Positions 1 through 12,160 of a stretch of 64,000 bases of DNA are shown here, one piece after another. The stretch spans positions 30,070,001-30,134,000 of the forward strand of contig NC_059503.1 of assembly GCF_914767665.1 (NCBI RefSeq). The letters run 5' to 3'. The position numbers and the translations under genes are program-made. Position 1 is the first letter of the stretch. Each line of letters opens with the position of its first letter. Origin of the DNA: Harmonia axyridis. Taxonomy: Eukaryota > Arthropoda > Insecta > Coleoptera > Coccinellidae. A model generated the notes under the pieces. It worked only from the letters and a program-made list of their open reading frames with translations. It was not told the DNA's origin and did no database searches.

Positions 1-2735
1 GTAAATATTCAATTTGAAAAAAATAAACCCATCTTCAAATCCTGCGGAAAACATTTTTATTACTTAGATAGGAAATTAATTTTATGTGAGAAATTTCTAG
101 TGTTTCTTGGAATATTGGATACACGAGTATAACAATTCATAAAAACAAACGAAAATCAAGTTGTTGCAGACAAAAAAAAATTACCTCGTATTCTTTTTCC
201 AGGAAATCACATTGTTACAGTTTTTTTCGTTTCTATTATTATCTTACTAATTTTGCTATTCCAGGATATGAACTCTCACGCACTGTTTTTTTCTATACTT
301 TTCTGAGAGACATTATATCTATGTCGCCAGATATTGTGATTGTTCACTGTGATAACCATCTTGAAAATAGTAAATAAGTATGTTATAATTATACCATAAT
401 TTCACTGTTCGGCACAAGGTCAATACCTGTCGTGTATACCACTTAGTTCATCATTTTCAATTATAAAATACCAAAAATGAGAAATGCACTAACGTGAAGT
501 CAAGAGGTTTCGTTCATTCGGTTACCAATTGAGCCTTTGGAGGCCAGAACTGTATACAGTAAAAAGGCTCATACGTGGCCTGCAAGGGCACAAAACGAAA
601 CATTAATTAATGAGCGCCTAAAAGCTCCTGATTTTAAGCAGATGCTTTCCTAATTTTTTCATGATTTTGATAACGTGGTAAACATGAAATTTTACATGAA
701 GCTTAAAATAATAATTTTATATTAACTTGCAAATCTCAACTGGGTAGAATCTTTTATAACGAAATTATTGGGTAATTTATTCAATATTCTAATTGAATCT
801 ATGGTTTTAGTTCGCTCTGTACACAAAATTTGGCAAGTTACCTGAAATGGTCCTGAAATATATACTCGCAAAATCTCAACATGATGATTGAACCTGTATT
901 CACGGAAATAATGGATATATCTATATGAAAGAAAAAATGAGGGTAATTGGTAACAATCAATGATAATATTTGTGGACATATCCCTCAAGGAGAAGCGCTA
1001 ACCGTAGACACGTGTTTCGGGCTTTTTGCCATCATCAATATGGTGAAAAAGTGTTGAGTTGAAACAACAAAGAAACGGAGTCAACAACAGATGCCAGTCG
1101 CTCATTTGTGGTTTCAATAGGCAGACTCCACCACATCAACACGTAGGCAGATATAGCTACCAGCGTGACATCCGAGTCCAGGACAATAACTATACAAAAG
1201 GAAAAATGAGCGAATTGGTTGCAAGCGAAGATAATATTTGTGGAAAAAAGCAAGTCGTACAATTTTTTTCTCCAAAATATTCAATGCAAACCCCATACGA
1301 ACACTACTGGTGAAAATAACAGAATTGATGACAGTAAATGTATCTCGATGCAGTGAAAACGTGTACCAAATTTCATAGAAATATCAACAATGGCATCATT
1401 GTGGTTATAAAAAAATAAACCTTCTAAAACTTCACCACCACGTATCTCAAAAGTTGGCACGTTTGTTCATTTGTAGATTTTTCCTTAAAATGGCTCCAAA
1501 AATCGCCCTCTTAAATATGGACATAACATTAATGCCCGCCACTCAAAAGGTATTCTCTCGAGGAATCTGGAAGCCAGACAGGCAGCCTGAGGTTTGATAA
1601 GTTCGAACAAATTATTCAAAATAATTTTTTTATTGCCAATTGTTCTTACCTTATACTGGGTTTAAATGGAGCTACGAAGGAAAATGAGAGATTCCTGGGA
1701 TAATTTTAAGAATAAAAAGCCGCATAAACTTGAGCTCGCAAACGTTTTGTTTTCTTCGAATCTTTATTAATCTTCGCTACAGAATGGGTAAATAAGTATA
1801 ATTAATTTAATCACCACAGCTCACTAACTGGATTTATAAAATTTGGATTTTCTTGAGGATTACTACAGAGATATTTTGATTTTTTTCTCGAAATCGATTG
1901 CAGATACGACAAAACAACAACAAACCAAAAAGTATAGTACTGGCTCATCTTTATGGGACTTTTTATTCTTGAAAGTATCCAAGGAATCTCTCATTTTCCT
2001 TCGTTACTCCATTTCAGGAAATCCCAGTATAAGGTAAGAACAATCGAATTGGTAATAAAAAAAATTATTTTGAGTAATTTGGTTCAAACCTCATATTCTC
2101 ACATTACAGATATGAGTACACGTTGTTGCAAAAAAAAATGTTTCGATTAATTGGATTATTATTCTCGATAATAATCCTTTGGTATCGGTAACAGAAAGTA
2201 CATAACTTTTTAAACTAGCCTGGAATTTTCTGTTTACATTATCGAATGAAGAATCCGAAAGTCGTATCAAAAATATGTCGGAAACTATAAATGTTATTAT
2301 CTAATTTTAAATGAAATTAGTTAAATTATCAGTTGTTATACTGAAGGGGTTTTCCGAAAAGAGCTTTTATTTTGATATTAAAGAAAACGAGTATTTTTTA
2401 GAGAAATTGATGAATGTTAATTTCGATGTAAAGATGAATATATGCCAATAACGATGGAAAACGATATCAGCCAAATAGAAATTTACATCTACCTACTCTT
2501 TCATTCTGTAATTTTCCTTTGGAATATTTTACTAGTTCCCCATAGGATTTATTTTTGATATTCTTGTTTGCATATGCAGAACTTTTTATTTTTCATCTAC
2601 TGGTTTTTTGCCTATATATTTCGATGAAACCTATCAAAAATTCTTTCATTTTGCACAAGAATTTGGTACGCTACGAAGTTCCGGCGGTACCTGATAAACT
2701 GCCAGCTGTCTGTGACCATCTGAAATCCGGCCCGG
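1..2735. other. AT-rich intergenic DNA, no gene recognised
   Basis: No open frame here resembles a known protein and no exon-like series was found. A motif ACACGTGTTTCGGGC followed by CATCATCA near 1008-1040 resembles the noncoding ends of dispersed insect repeats, but I could not define an element around it. Confidence 0.4.
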
Positions 2736-2739
2736 ATAC

Positions 2740-2880
2740 TCGATAAAACAACCTCTTGAGTGGCAGTTTTCGAATGGCAGCCTGGGAAGGCAGTCAGTGT
2801 AGACTGACTGCCATTTGGAAGCCTGGATTCCAAATGCTCGAAAAAACGCCTCGTGAGTGGCCGGCATAAGGAACAACCTT
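2740..2880. repeat. Imperfect inverted repeat with a perfect hairpin core
   Basis: The core, about 2790-2813, is GGCAGTCAGT, a 4-base loop GTAG, then ACTGACTGCC, a perfect 10-bp stem. The arms extend imperfectly outwards: blocks such as TTTTCGA and CAGCCTGG on the left recur in reverse complement on the right. The segment is clearly more GC-rich than its surroundings. It is probably a small foldback element; open frames of about 106 codons across it on the minus strand are by-products. Confidence 0.55.
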
Positions 2881-2889
2881 GTATTGGGA

Positions 2890-5270
2890 TAGGTTTCGTG
2901 TATCTGATGAATTTTATGACGAAGGTAGGAAGCACCGTTTAAATAAAAAATACATGAGTCGTGCATAAATCCACTTATGCGCCTGTCTTTATCTAAATTT
3001 CGGTCATAATTCCTAGTACGATAATGGTCTATGGTAAATTATCGGTCCCATTCAAAGTATTCGACAAACGTATAAAATTTTGTTTATCGTTTCTTTCTTT
3101 GATTATGCAGAAACGATATACAAATTCTTCCATTGTTTTGCGTAGAGAATTAAGTGCGGTTATCGTGACAATATGAATAAGTTATCGATAAAGTAACAAT
3201 GATATTTTAACAGCTTACTGTTCGGGACAGAACCCAGCTTAAGATTTGATTTCTCGGAAACGATAATCGTGGAATGACGAGGAATGAAGCAAAAACGAAT
3301 AATAAGTGAATCCTACGCAGCTGTAAAAGTTAATGATAGAACTACTAATCAATTTCGTCAAACATATTCACCTTCAATGGATCCTTTGATGTTCTGTCAG
3401 GTTTCTAAGAAGGAGCTCGCCGATTCACCAAAAGAAGTGTGTTCTATCCACTCAACTGTTTGTGGGCGAACTACCGAAACCCCCGGATTGAAAAATACAG
3501 TGAATTTTTTTTTTAACTATTGAACCGTAAAAATCACACGAAAGATTTGACGGTGCCCAAATGAAAAATAAAATAAAATGACACTTATGTCAGTTATTCA
3601 AAAGAGCAGTCTCGATCAAAACTTTAGAGACGTAGTTAAAAGTTGAGAAATTGAAATTATTGAATATTCCACCTGTGGCATTTAAAAGTCGAAGACTTTC
3701 ATGAAAAGCAGTAAAAAATCCGTTGTTATAGGAAGTGTAATCATAAACAATACGACCTCGCGTAAGTACCCATGATAGAATATGATTGTAATAATCGCAA
3801 CATTCCATAACTCTTATCGACGTTGCAGGTTGAGTTGAAACGAATAATCGGCTGACCGTTTTCTCGAAATTTTATGATAAATCAGAAAGTAAAATACAGA
3901 ATATTAAATTCCTTCATAATAAAATATGTATCTTTCAATTCTTCAGATTTTTTTTCGATGAAGTATGAAGTGAATTCCTTCAACGAAGCACCCATTCTTA
4001 TAAAGAAGGAAATAAGGTCTTTTGATTCATACTGTTCTGGCCAAAAACTCATAAATTTTCATCGAAACTCATTCCCCTGATATGGCTCTGGTCGACTCCA
4101 AATTACTGTTTTGGGGCAATTACTGTCTGTTGATGTAAGGCATAAAACAGAATTCGTTTGAAAAATTCTCTTCTTTGGGAGAGCTACAATACATTTGAAT
4201 AAATAATATGCAATTTGTGTATCAGGAACAAGTTTCCCATAATTTTTTGATTGAGGTAATGGTAATTTTGCTTCAATAAAGTTTTTCATATGGAATAATA
4301 ACAAACGGAGAAAGGAATATCCAAGACAAATAATAAATTGAAGATCTGCAACATCCAGTAGATAAATTTCATAATTGTTGCTATAGAAATTTCTTCGGCT
4401 AAGGGTAAGATAATGATCACCAATCGGGCAGTCAGAGTCTAAGTTCAAGGTGAATACAAACAAATTAGATAATATATTACACCTCTTCGAAGCATTACCC
4501 CAAAGTCTTAAGAGGGAACACCACCAAGTGACATTCTCGTGATTTGTAATATTTTCCAAGAGGTGGAGGGATAGAAATAATTTGGGTATTGTTTGAAGGA
4601 TTTGATGATCGATAGAATTAGGAATATTACAATAATTCCAACTGTCGTCAAAAAGAAGTATGTTTATACTAGTATTTTTATGGAGTTTCACAAAATTAGA
4701 GCTATGCCTTTTGGTTGAGGATTTTCTATTGTATTTTATAACGAATATTTTTAAAATACCTCATCGTTTTGTAGGGATACTATTTATTCAATTTTTTCGC
4801 GACAAACGAAAATTTACCCAACTTATCATTATTTTTTTTTATTCACAAATTGAAAATATTGAAATACTACAATGCAGATTATTGTTTGGAGAGATTACGT
4901 GGAAACCCCATAAAAATCGGCGTTTTTCAAGAAGAATTATCTCTAATTTCGTTTTGGACTGAGCAGCCACCTGGTGGCCTTTCCTCATAACATAAAGACT
5001 CTTCCTATAAGACGTTTCATTTTGATATTAAAGAAAAATAGTATATTTTAAGAGAGATCAATAAACGATTATTCAATTGTAAAGAGGAAGGTATGTCAAT
5101 AACAATGAAAAATGATATCAGCCGAAAGCTTGCATCACCATATCTTTTTCATGCAAATCTCCATGACCAATTCGCACATTTGCAACTGTATGTCCTTGAT
5201 AACTTAATGAATTCCACCTTAAAGGTCTTGTGGGGCATTGGCGTAGACACGTGGCCCTAAAGAAAAGGTG
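2890..5270. other. Intergenic DNA with one long unexplained open frame
   Basis: Nothing is recognised apart from the open frame at 4059-4691, described separately. There is no exon series and no terminal inverted repeat that I could pair. Confidence 0.35.
4059..4691 (-). other. Unexplained 210-codon open frame
   Basis: This is an uninterrupted ATG-to-stop frame of 210 codons on the minus strand, the longest single frame in the window that I cannot link to a known gene or transposon. The predicted product has a hydrophobic stretch near residues 112-135 (LLDVADLQFIICLGYSFLRL) and scattered cysteines, but no motif I recognise. The frame has no obvious promoter, and codon use follows the local AT bias. 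It could be chance, a relic of a fast-evolving membrane protein such as a chemoreceptor, or a lineage-specific gene. I make no functional claim. Confidence 0.15.
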
Positions 5271-5274
5271 GCCA

Positions 5275-5476
5275 ATTGTGTTACCTCTGACGGTTGAGCA
5301 TCGCGGGCAACGATGACAGTGGTGCAGAGAACGTCAACACTGGAGTGTGGAATAGCATCAGACGTCTTTTCTGATGAATCTCGAATCTCCTTGGGTGCAT
5401 ATGATGGCCGAAGAAGGGTTAGAAGACGTCGGGGAAGAAGACGTGACCCTCAGTTTGATGTTGAGCGTCATGTATA
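5275..5476 (+). pseudogene. Tc1-like transposase fragment
   Basis: In two alternating plus-strand frames the translation gives EHRGQR, QWCRERQHWS and then VFSDESRISLGAYDGR followed by an arginine-rich run. This is the segment around the second catalytic Asp of Tc1-type DDE transposases (FSDES motif). There is an in-frame TGA after GQR, a TAG after SVE and at least one frameshift, so it is dead. The fragment stops where the CAAG-rich element begins at about 5476, so that element may have inserted into it. Confidence 0.7.
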
Positions 5477-5600
5477 GGGATTCACGGCTTGGCTTGATAT
5501 TCAAGCTACTTGGCTCAAGCTCAAGTAGCTTGAGCTTGACTTGAAATCAACTCAAGTTCAAGTCAAGTAGTGGTTTTTCAATGTCAAGTCAAGTAGTCAT
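5476..5600. repeat. CAAG-rich foldback element, copy 1
   Basis: It begins with TAGGGATTCACGGCTTGGCT and continues with clustered CTCAAG/CTTGAG motifs that fold on themselves. The same left boundary and internal order occur at 48331-48562. Arrays of short subterminal motifs of this kind are seen in hAT elements, but I could not identify the right end or a target duplication in this copy. Confidence 0.6.
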
Positions 5601-6795
5601 TCTTCACGTCGGTGCTTTAGTAATTTTTTGATATTATAACTGAATTTTATATGGCTCTGAAGAAGCTATCAACATTTCAAAATTCCAATTGTGTTTCTTC
5701 TGTGGCCATGGCAATATTTTTCGAGATCCTTATACATACGTTTGCGATAAACATAAAATTTTGCACCAAGCTGAAAATTGTTACATCTTAAGGCACACTT
5801 TTGAATCAATCCATTAAGCCGTTTAAAAATTATTAGGAAAACAAAATTTTGATCAGTCAAAAAATTATATTACATTGTTCAGGGAACGTCCGCTCAAAAA
5901 TGATCGAATTATAAAAAAACATAAACATTGAATAGTCTATGCACTGCACAGATAATCTCTATAGAATATTTATGAGTCACAAAGTAATCTAAAATCATTA
6001 TTTTCATTTAGTCGTGAAGTAATGACAGGAAAAAAATAAGTAAATATTTGAATTACATATCCATATTCCACGACACAAGTGAAACAAGCAATATATGTTG
6101 ATTACTTCTTCGAAAAACAATGGAACGATAATGAACCGTGTAAACTATATGTATTTCTCATTCGAAATATAAACAGACTAGAACATCTTTGTTCAGGGAA
6201 ATGAAAACCGCATAGAATTTTCCAAGGTTAACACAAGACACGAAAGATCAATCCATTACACAAAATGCAAATTATTTCAGCTGAACGATGTAACTCTTCG
6301 ATCTGACTCCTACAAATGATTATTAAACGAGAAAGATGTAAAAATTGACAATGAAATTACCATTTCTCCGGTTTTTCCTCGTGTTGCTTTTTCCTCTGCA
6401 GTTCTGATGTTATCAAATCCAACTTCCTCTGACAACTGGAGATATTTTCTATCCGAGCTTCCAAAGTATCTCCCATCATATCGATGAAAACGTTCTAAAT
6501 TTCAGTCCAGGTAAGAACACGAAAAAACTGTAAACACACAAATATAAAAAACTTTTGTACTTAAACTGTGTCATTGTCAAAATTCATAGAATCTTTCAAT
6601 GTGTCACATATATGTAACTGTAGAAGTTTTGTAATAGGTATTTTGCTAGAATTATTTTCAAATATGCCCTGTAGGTACTTATATCTGAATTAAATGAAAG
6701 GTTATCCATTTTGTGATTCCGGAAGTACACGAAAATGAAACACACAATGAAACTTTCATTCAGAATATCGATCAAATTTTCAATTTAATTGAATG
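5600..6795. other. Intergenic DNA with a degenerate dispersed repeat
   Basis: About 5600-5890 matches, at low identity, the dispersed family best seen at 54228-54430 and 44760-45075 (shared blocks GTCGGTGCTTTAGT and CGCTCAAAAA). I see nothing recognisable in the remainder. Confidence 0.35.
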
Positions 6796-7200
6796 TTTGG
6801 ACCTTACCATTATGTGTAGAATACAACATCATTTGAATGTCCTCCGCATGATCTCTTACAGTACTCAATTTTCATAATTTTTGGGTAATATCTCACAAAT
6901 GACCTGACGGATGATGGTTTTCACATTCCTAATAGTCCCAATAGTGGATTAAAATTCGATCTTTCGCAAAACCCCACAAAAAAAATCCAAAGGCGATAAA
7001 TCACAGGATTTTGGTGGTCAATTCACATCGCCGAAACGAGACATTACGTGTCCTGGTCATTTTTTTTTATAATTAAGCCAAAACGGGTCGTGCTGTGTGG
7101 CTTGTAACACCACCTCGCTGGAATCACATCTATTCCTATTCCATATAATTTGAAGTGAAAAATGTTCAAATAGCCGAGTGAAAAATATGAAAACTCGATA
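6795..7200 (-). pseudogene. mariner transposase C-terminal remnant
   Basis: Minus-strand translation across frameshifts gives a VTSHTAR-like block, then CEL..PLDFFLWG-like sequence (FIAFGFFLWGFAKDRI), then VICEILPKIMK and SCGGHSNDVVF. This order matches the C-terminal third of mariner-type transposases: QQDGA..HTAR, the PDL.P.D/FLWG catalytic region, then the RG.H tail. Stops and frameshifts are frequent. The element ends are not identifiable. Confidence 0.7.
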
Positions 7201-7240
7201 AGAAAAATCGTCACCAAAACATTTATGCTCAATCTCCCAA

Positions 7241-7280
7241 TTCCATGATAATCTGGCTCATTCCATGATAATCTGGCTCT
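7241..7280. repeat. Exact tandem duplication of 20 bp
   Basis: The 20-mer TTCCATGATAATCTGGCTCA is followed immediately by a second copy differing only in the last base (T for A). It lies just upstream of the mariner remnant on that remnant's own strand, and looks like a recent slippage or repair duplication. Confidence 0.85.
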
Positions 7281-7924
7281 AGTTCTTGTATCAAGAGAAC
7301 CTTATAAGAATGGAGATGCAAATTCAGATGTAAAATAAGCCATAGCGTGCCGTAAGAGAGGCCCAAATGTTGTGCGTCGAGGAATGGATAAATTTGGACC
7401 TTGAGTTTTGATCTAAATTGGAAAAACTGTAGTTTTCGATGAAGCTGAATAACTTGCTTGTTTGAAGTCGTATTTGAAATCGATTTTTAATTTAGGTTCT
7501 TTTTATGATTAATTAAATGGTTGAAATTATCGACTCCGCCGTTTCGAAATATGATACATTGATAATGCTTTTTTTCTCAAAGCTGCTGATTTCAAAAATG
7601 TAATACATGTTATAATACGAATGAAAATTCCATTGGGAAGAAATTTAAGCTTTTTTTCTCGATTTTGCTGGCAAGAATATAGAGAGCACATCACTACGAT
7701 GTGTCGTAAAATACTGTCTAAATTGCTTTCATTTTCAAACCATTTGGCGCACATCCTTTTGTTTCTATTTCAAATTAGTTAGGGAAGCGCAATTCCAAAA
7801 CATTCCAAAAAAGGAGTAGTATTCGTTCGGGCATATCCTCAGAAACCAGAGACAAGACAACTTGGGCTGTCTATAACAATTATATAATAAGAAGTGTAGA
7901 TTATTTGGGCGAAAAGTTGCAGAA

Positions 7925-8158
7925 ATGGCTGACAAACCTGTGGGTAGACCAATGAAATTCCCTTATACAACAGCCGCACAGATTGCCCAATTTCCATTCA
8001 AATTCCATTTCCAAAATCAAGCGTACTGGAAGTTCTACGTTATTTCACTTGTTGTCTGTTTACCAGTATTTTACAAACTTAAGAAACTAACAAACTCTCC
8101 TGGAAATGTAGCTAAATGGGAAGAAGCAAGGAAGAAGGAAGCAGCTGAACATCACTAG
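7925..8158 (+). CDS. Small single-pass membrane protein, 77 aa, probably mitochondrial type
   Basis: An intronless 77-codon frame. Residues 1-35 are basic and aromatic (KPVGRPMKFPY, QFPFKFHFQNQ). Residues 36-51 form one hydrophobic segment (WKFYVISLVVCLPVFY). A charged tail follows (KWEEARKKEAAEHH). Small size, a positive N-terminal side, one membrane span and a charged C-terminus are typical of accessory subunits or assembly factors of inner-membrane respiratory complexes. I do not recognise the exact family, so that location is inference. The start has a good context (GCAGAAATGGC), and an AATAAA lies 56 bases after the stop. Codon use is balanced and the reading frame is clean, unlike the surrounding relics, which supports a real gene. 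Untranslated upstream exons cannot be excluded. Confidence 0.75.
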   Translation: MADKPVGRPMKFPYTTAAQIAQFPFKFHFQNQAYWKFYVISLVVCLPVFYKLKKLTNSPGNVAKWEEARKKEAAEHH

Positions 8159-8213
8159 GTACTCAAATGTATAGCATATTGAATTCACTTAGCTGCAGGT
8201 CATGTTCAAATTG

Positions 8214-8219
8214 AATAAA
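8214..8219 (+). terminator. Polyadenylation signal AATAAA
   Basis: A canonical AATAAA 56 bases after the stop codon of the 77-aa gene, followed by T-rich sequence. Confidence 0.7.
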
Positions 8220-8224
8220 ATATT

Positions 8225-9850
8225 GTAATATTGTAGACCACTTCGCGATTGAGATTTTTCAGAAATTCAGGTCTTTGGTAGTAACCTGTCGGCTCACTAG
8301 AATGAGACGGATCTTGCACCAAATTTCACATCTACTTTTAAACGAACTGTATCAGAATCATACTAAAATGTTTGAGTACCGGGCGTTTTTAATTTCAAAT
8401 GAAAATTCTGAAAATTATCGCGACTAGAACCCATTTTCAACGATAAAATGGTAAAAATATTCGATCAAATAATTATGAGTAGGTATAAATCTAGATAATG
8501 AATTTCAATAAAGTTTATTGTCGGAAATTATAAATCAAACTGAACATGTCAAGCAAACTAGCCAATGCCTTATATGAAGATATTATATAAGCTGCAATTC
8601 CAGTTGCTAGTGATTTGAAGTTCGTACACTCTTTGCAGAGCATATAACATATCTTGTAATCGATTATTATCAAATTACAACCTAGAAAAATTGCATTTCC
8701 GCGAAAGGAAGCCAATAAGTAAGTCCTTCAGAAAAAAATCGTAGTTCGAGTTTACAGACTTCACGGTTGATGTTATCCGCTCATTAATTTTTAGCGTAAT
8801 TGATGATTACTCCGATAAATATTGTGATTGTTGCCCGGAAGTTCGAATAGAATTTGGCTTGAATCATCATCGAATTACGCGAACTACAAAATAGAAGTAA
8901 ATGATCAACGAAACCTGGCAATTTGATGTTTCATTATTTTCCTAGAAAATTTCATAGCTACGATATTGAGTGATTTAATGTTCCCACGAAATTATCAAAT
9001 TCCTTAAACATTCGATTATCAGTCGCCCCTTGTATATTTTGTACAGGAAATCATCAAGGTCTTCCTAGAAAACACACAGAGGAATTTCTCCGACCTTTGA
9101 TGCACATAATATGTTTCTCCTATTAGGTGGAGTTTTTTCTGGGTCACCTTGTAACTTTCATCAACACCGGCTCAATGGAGAAGGACTTCGGTACTGTAAA
9201 CCTCTTTGATTTGGTGATGACGTCGATATTTCTTTCAGAAGCGCTTCAAGCATCTGAATATTCTTGAACTTGACTTTTGGTTTGTTTGGAGAATTACATC
9301 ATTGGGGAATTTATTGCCATTATGTCCTCACAGGTTTTATTTGCTTGCTACTGCAATTAATAATTGTATGGTACTTATGGAAATTTTCCAAGAATGACTT
9401 TTTCATATCTTGTTGGTTATTATTGGTGCTCTTCCTCGTATTTGTTAAGCGTTCAAAAATGTAGGATATCAAGAGAAATTTTAATAATGTTGGTTTTTTA
9501 CTATACTGATATAATTATTTCTCAGAATGTTAATTCAAATCACTCTAATTGAATAGTAGGTATCGAAGTAATTTCTGAAGGTTCGTCCGCCGACAAGAGA
9601 TTTTTCTTAGAAACTTTTCAGGCTATTTGCATGAGATTTCAATATCCTAACTGCTCGCAGGACATTTAATTCCTCTTAATAACATAGACGAAACACCGTT
9701 TCTAGAAATAGTTGCTGTATTCATAGCGGTCTACTGAATCTCTTTAAATGTTTAAATCAATTTTGTATCTACGGGATGTCCCAAATTCTAGTGCGTATTA
9801 TACGTTTCAGGGGAACTTGGCCAATGTTTCAAACTAGAGATTATGATAAT
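8225..9850. other. Intergenic DNA, no gene recognised
   Basis: Two overlapping 62-66 codon hydrophobic frames at 9264-9552 look like AT-rich chance frames. No exon pattern, paired terminal repeats or RNA gene was seen. Confidence 0.4.
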
Positions 9851-9852
9851 AA

Positions 9853-9950
9853 CAGGGCCGGCGTTAGGGATGGAACAGCGAAGCGACCATTTCACGCGCC
9901 TCTATTTGAGGGGCGGCAATTCGGCCCAGTTTGCTAGCCCCCTTTTCTTA
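9853..9950. repeat. Possible solo terminus of a hAT-like element
   Basis: It starts CAGGGCCGGCGTTAGGGATG and includes a GGGGCGGCAATTCGGCCC block, making it far more GC-rich than its surroundings. CAGGGCCGGC is a common start for hAT-type terminal repeats. No matching right terminus was found, so it is either truncated or another repeat type. Confidence 0.35.
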
Positions 9951-10390
9951 TTTCATCCTTAATTTCAAAAGCAACATGAGGTTGTTTCGCTCCGCTGCGT
10001 TCGTCAACATTCGCTGCAATAAATATCTCCAAACCGCCTTTGCTAAACCGTCTGCATAAAAATAACACAAGACAGCTCAACCAATATTGACAAAATTCCT
10101 CATTATCCTCGTTGAAAGAGGGATAAAATCATTAGGTAATTCACGAAGACGAAAAACAACCATACCTTTGCTATCGAATTATTTGGAAGCAGATATTTAA
10201 ACATTCAACATTCAAAATAGATATGGTGAATTCATACGATTTTGCATTCGAAACAAGCTACTGATAAATGCCAAATATTTTCACGGAACACACATTGTAA
10301 TCCCAATAAGTTCCTAATGTGTTATACGATGTGATATTTCGTTTAGTATTTTTCATGCTTTGATATAAATAATCTGATTTTACACCTTAG
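9950..10390. other. Intergenic DNA, nothing recognised
   Basis: AT-rich, with no coding or repeat signature that I could define. Confidence 0.35.
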
Positions 10391-10394
10391 AGTC

Positions 10395-11270
10395 AGCATG
10401 GCTTTCAGGCAGCTCTGCGATCTTTTGACTTGCGTTGATGACTAGATTAATGCTTGACATGGAAATCCGGTTGATAACCTTTATCTTGACTTCTCAAAGG
10501 CTTTTGACCAGGCTCCTCACATACTTCTCCTCCTCAAGGTAGACTCTCGAAACTGGTAGTTTCACTGATTTGGCTGTGGACTTTTTATCCTACAGTCTTT
10601 CGAGTTCGTGTTAGCGACTCTGTATCATCTACTAGAGGTGTGTTAAATGGGAGTCCTCAGGAGTCTGTTTGAGGCCTCCTTCTCTTTCTGACCTAGCGCG
10701 TTCAGTGAAATCAACATGTTATTTATTCGCTGACGATGCTGAAGTTTACGTCAACCACTTGGTGAAATCTCTGCAGGATATTCTCGATGCTAATTTGTGT
10801 TGGTCCAGCACTCGACTGCTTCCTATTAATTTTGATAAATGCAAGATTCTCCATATGGTAAAACAGAATCCAAGATACTCCTACCACTTGGCCCACTACA
10901 TTTCCCTCAAATCTTGGATCGATCTTGTCATGGTGGGAACACGTTATAGCTATTGCCAACAAAATGGAGAGAATGATATTTCTTCCTTTAAAAGACATTT
11001 GGATGTTGTAATCCCTACACATACAGGGTTCTTTACACCACCTGTCTTCGGCCCTCAGCCCATACTTGAATATCTTGGCCTGGTGTGGTATCCTGTGCTG
11101 ATCCTTAATATTATTAATCTAGATGAGCCACTAGAATTCCATATAAGAAGACCAAGGTATGATGAGGTGATTGCTACAATACGTATCACTTTATTTGCTA
11201 ATTGTCGTCTAAGAGGTGACTTAATAACTGATTACAGAGCACTGCTCTGCATGTTCAATATTGATCTTGT
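10395..11270 (+). pseudogene. Non-LTR retrotransposon (LINE) reverse transcriptase relic
   Basis: Across several frames one reads, in order: QHGFQ..LRSFDL; LDFSKAFDQAPH (RT motif A); a degenerate GSPQESV (motif B); YLFADDAEVY (the catalytic FADD box, about 10718-10747); KCKILHMVKQNPRYSY; ILEYLGLVWYPVLI; and LRGDLITDYR. This is the order in LINE ORF2 proteins of the jockey/CR1/I group, from fingers-palm through thumb. The longest remaining open stretch is 208 codons from 10669, with other parts frameshifted. The 5' part and any endonuclease domain are missing. It abuts the TIR element at 11275. Confidence 0.85.
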
Positions 11271-11274
11271 TTAT

Positions 11275-11748
11275 GGAATCCAATCCCACAAATGATGGAT
11301 CTCGCAAATGTGGGATCCATCCGAAATTCTGCGGGATAAAAATTGCGGGATTTTCTATGCAGGATCTGCGGGGTTCAATATTACAATTGCATATTAGATA
11401 ATAAATGCACAAACGTCTTTTGAAACGTCTCAGAAAGCAATAAACCACTCATTAGTTACGGACGAAGATGCAACATTAGTTATATGTATATATCCCCAAC
11501 ATGGTTAGATTACGTTGTCGGACTGTGATTTATCTTCAAATCCACAATTTTACTATATCTTTATGAATGTAGATATATTATATTGAATGAAATATATTTA
11601 TTTGAGTGATTCTCAATCAAATATGCAAATTTGAATATTTGGAATCCGAATTTTTTCCTAATTGTCGAATTTTTAGATTCATGATCAGCAAATTGGAAAG
11701 TCATTATAACTCGACATTAAGTAAATAGTATTTGCGGGATTGGATTCC
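11275..11748. mobile_element. Small TIR element (MITE-like), 474 bp
   Basis: The ends are inverted: GGAATCCAATCCCACAAATG on the left and the reverse complement of GGAATCCAATCCCGCAAATA on the right, 18 of 20 matching. Internal 11487-11678 is a direct repeat of 12163-12345. No coding capacity. I could not settle a target-site duplication, so the superfamily is open. Confidence 0.6.
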
Positions 11749-12160
11749 TTGATATTGCTCAACTCTTTTGTCTCATATGACTTTAAACTGGCGGTCCACT
11801 ATCAGAATGGTTAAAAAATGCTTTGGACAGGTGATTCGCGAGTTTTTCTCTCAAAAGCCTATTTGTGTGTAGCCTTTTTGTGTGAACAATTTTATTCCTC
11901 TTCATTTTCAACTGTGACAATTCTATTCATTTTTTTCAGGTGTGTGTTTATTTAATAATAATAACAGTTAACAAAGCATGGTAGAGTACCTCAGAGACTC
12001 ACCAAATCTTAATTGCAGTTGTAGGCTCAGAAACGGGCCAATAGTCGTTCGCATGGTAAGGTGGAGATAGACGATAGACTCCCCTATTACACTAATACTC
12101 TATAGAGTAATATTACTATAGTGATAAACATAAATAGATGGAGTATACGCAATTTTTACA

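Noticed and set aside
2612..2966. Two overlapping minus-strand frames of 106-107 codons
   Set aside because: They cover the inverted repeat at 2740-2880, and neither resembles a protein.
9264..9552. Overlapping hydrophobic frames resembling a small membrane protein
   Set aside because: Two frames on the same strand are equally open, T-rich sequence makes them hydrophobic by default, and there is no conserved pattern or poly(A) signal.
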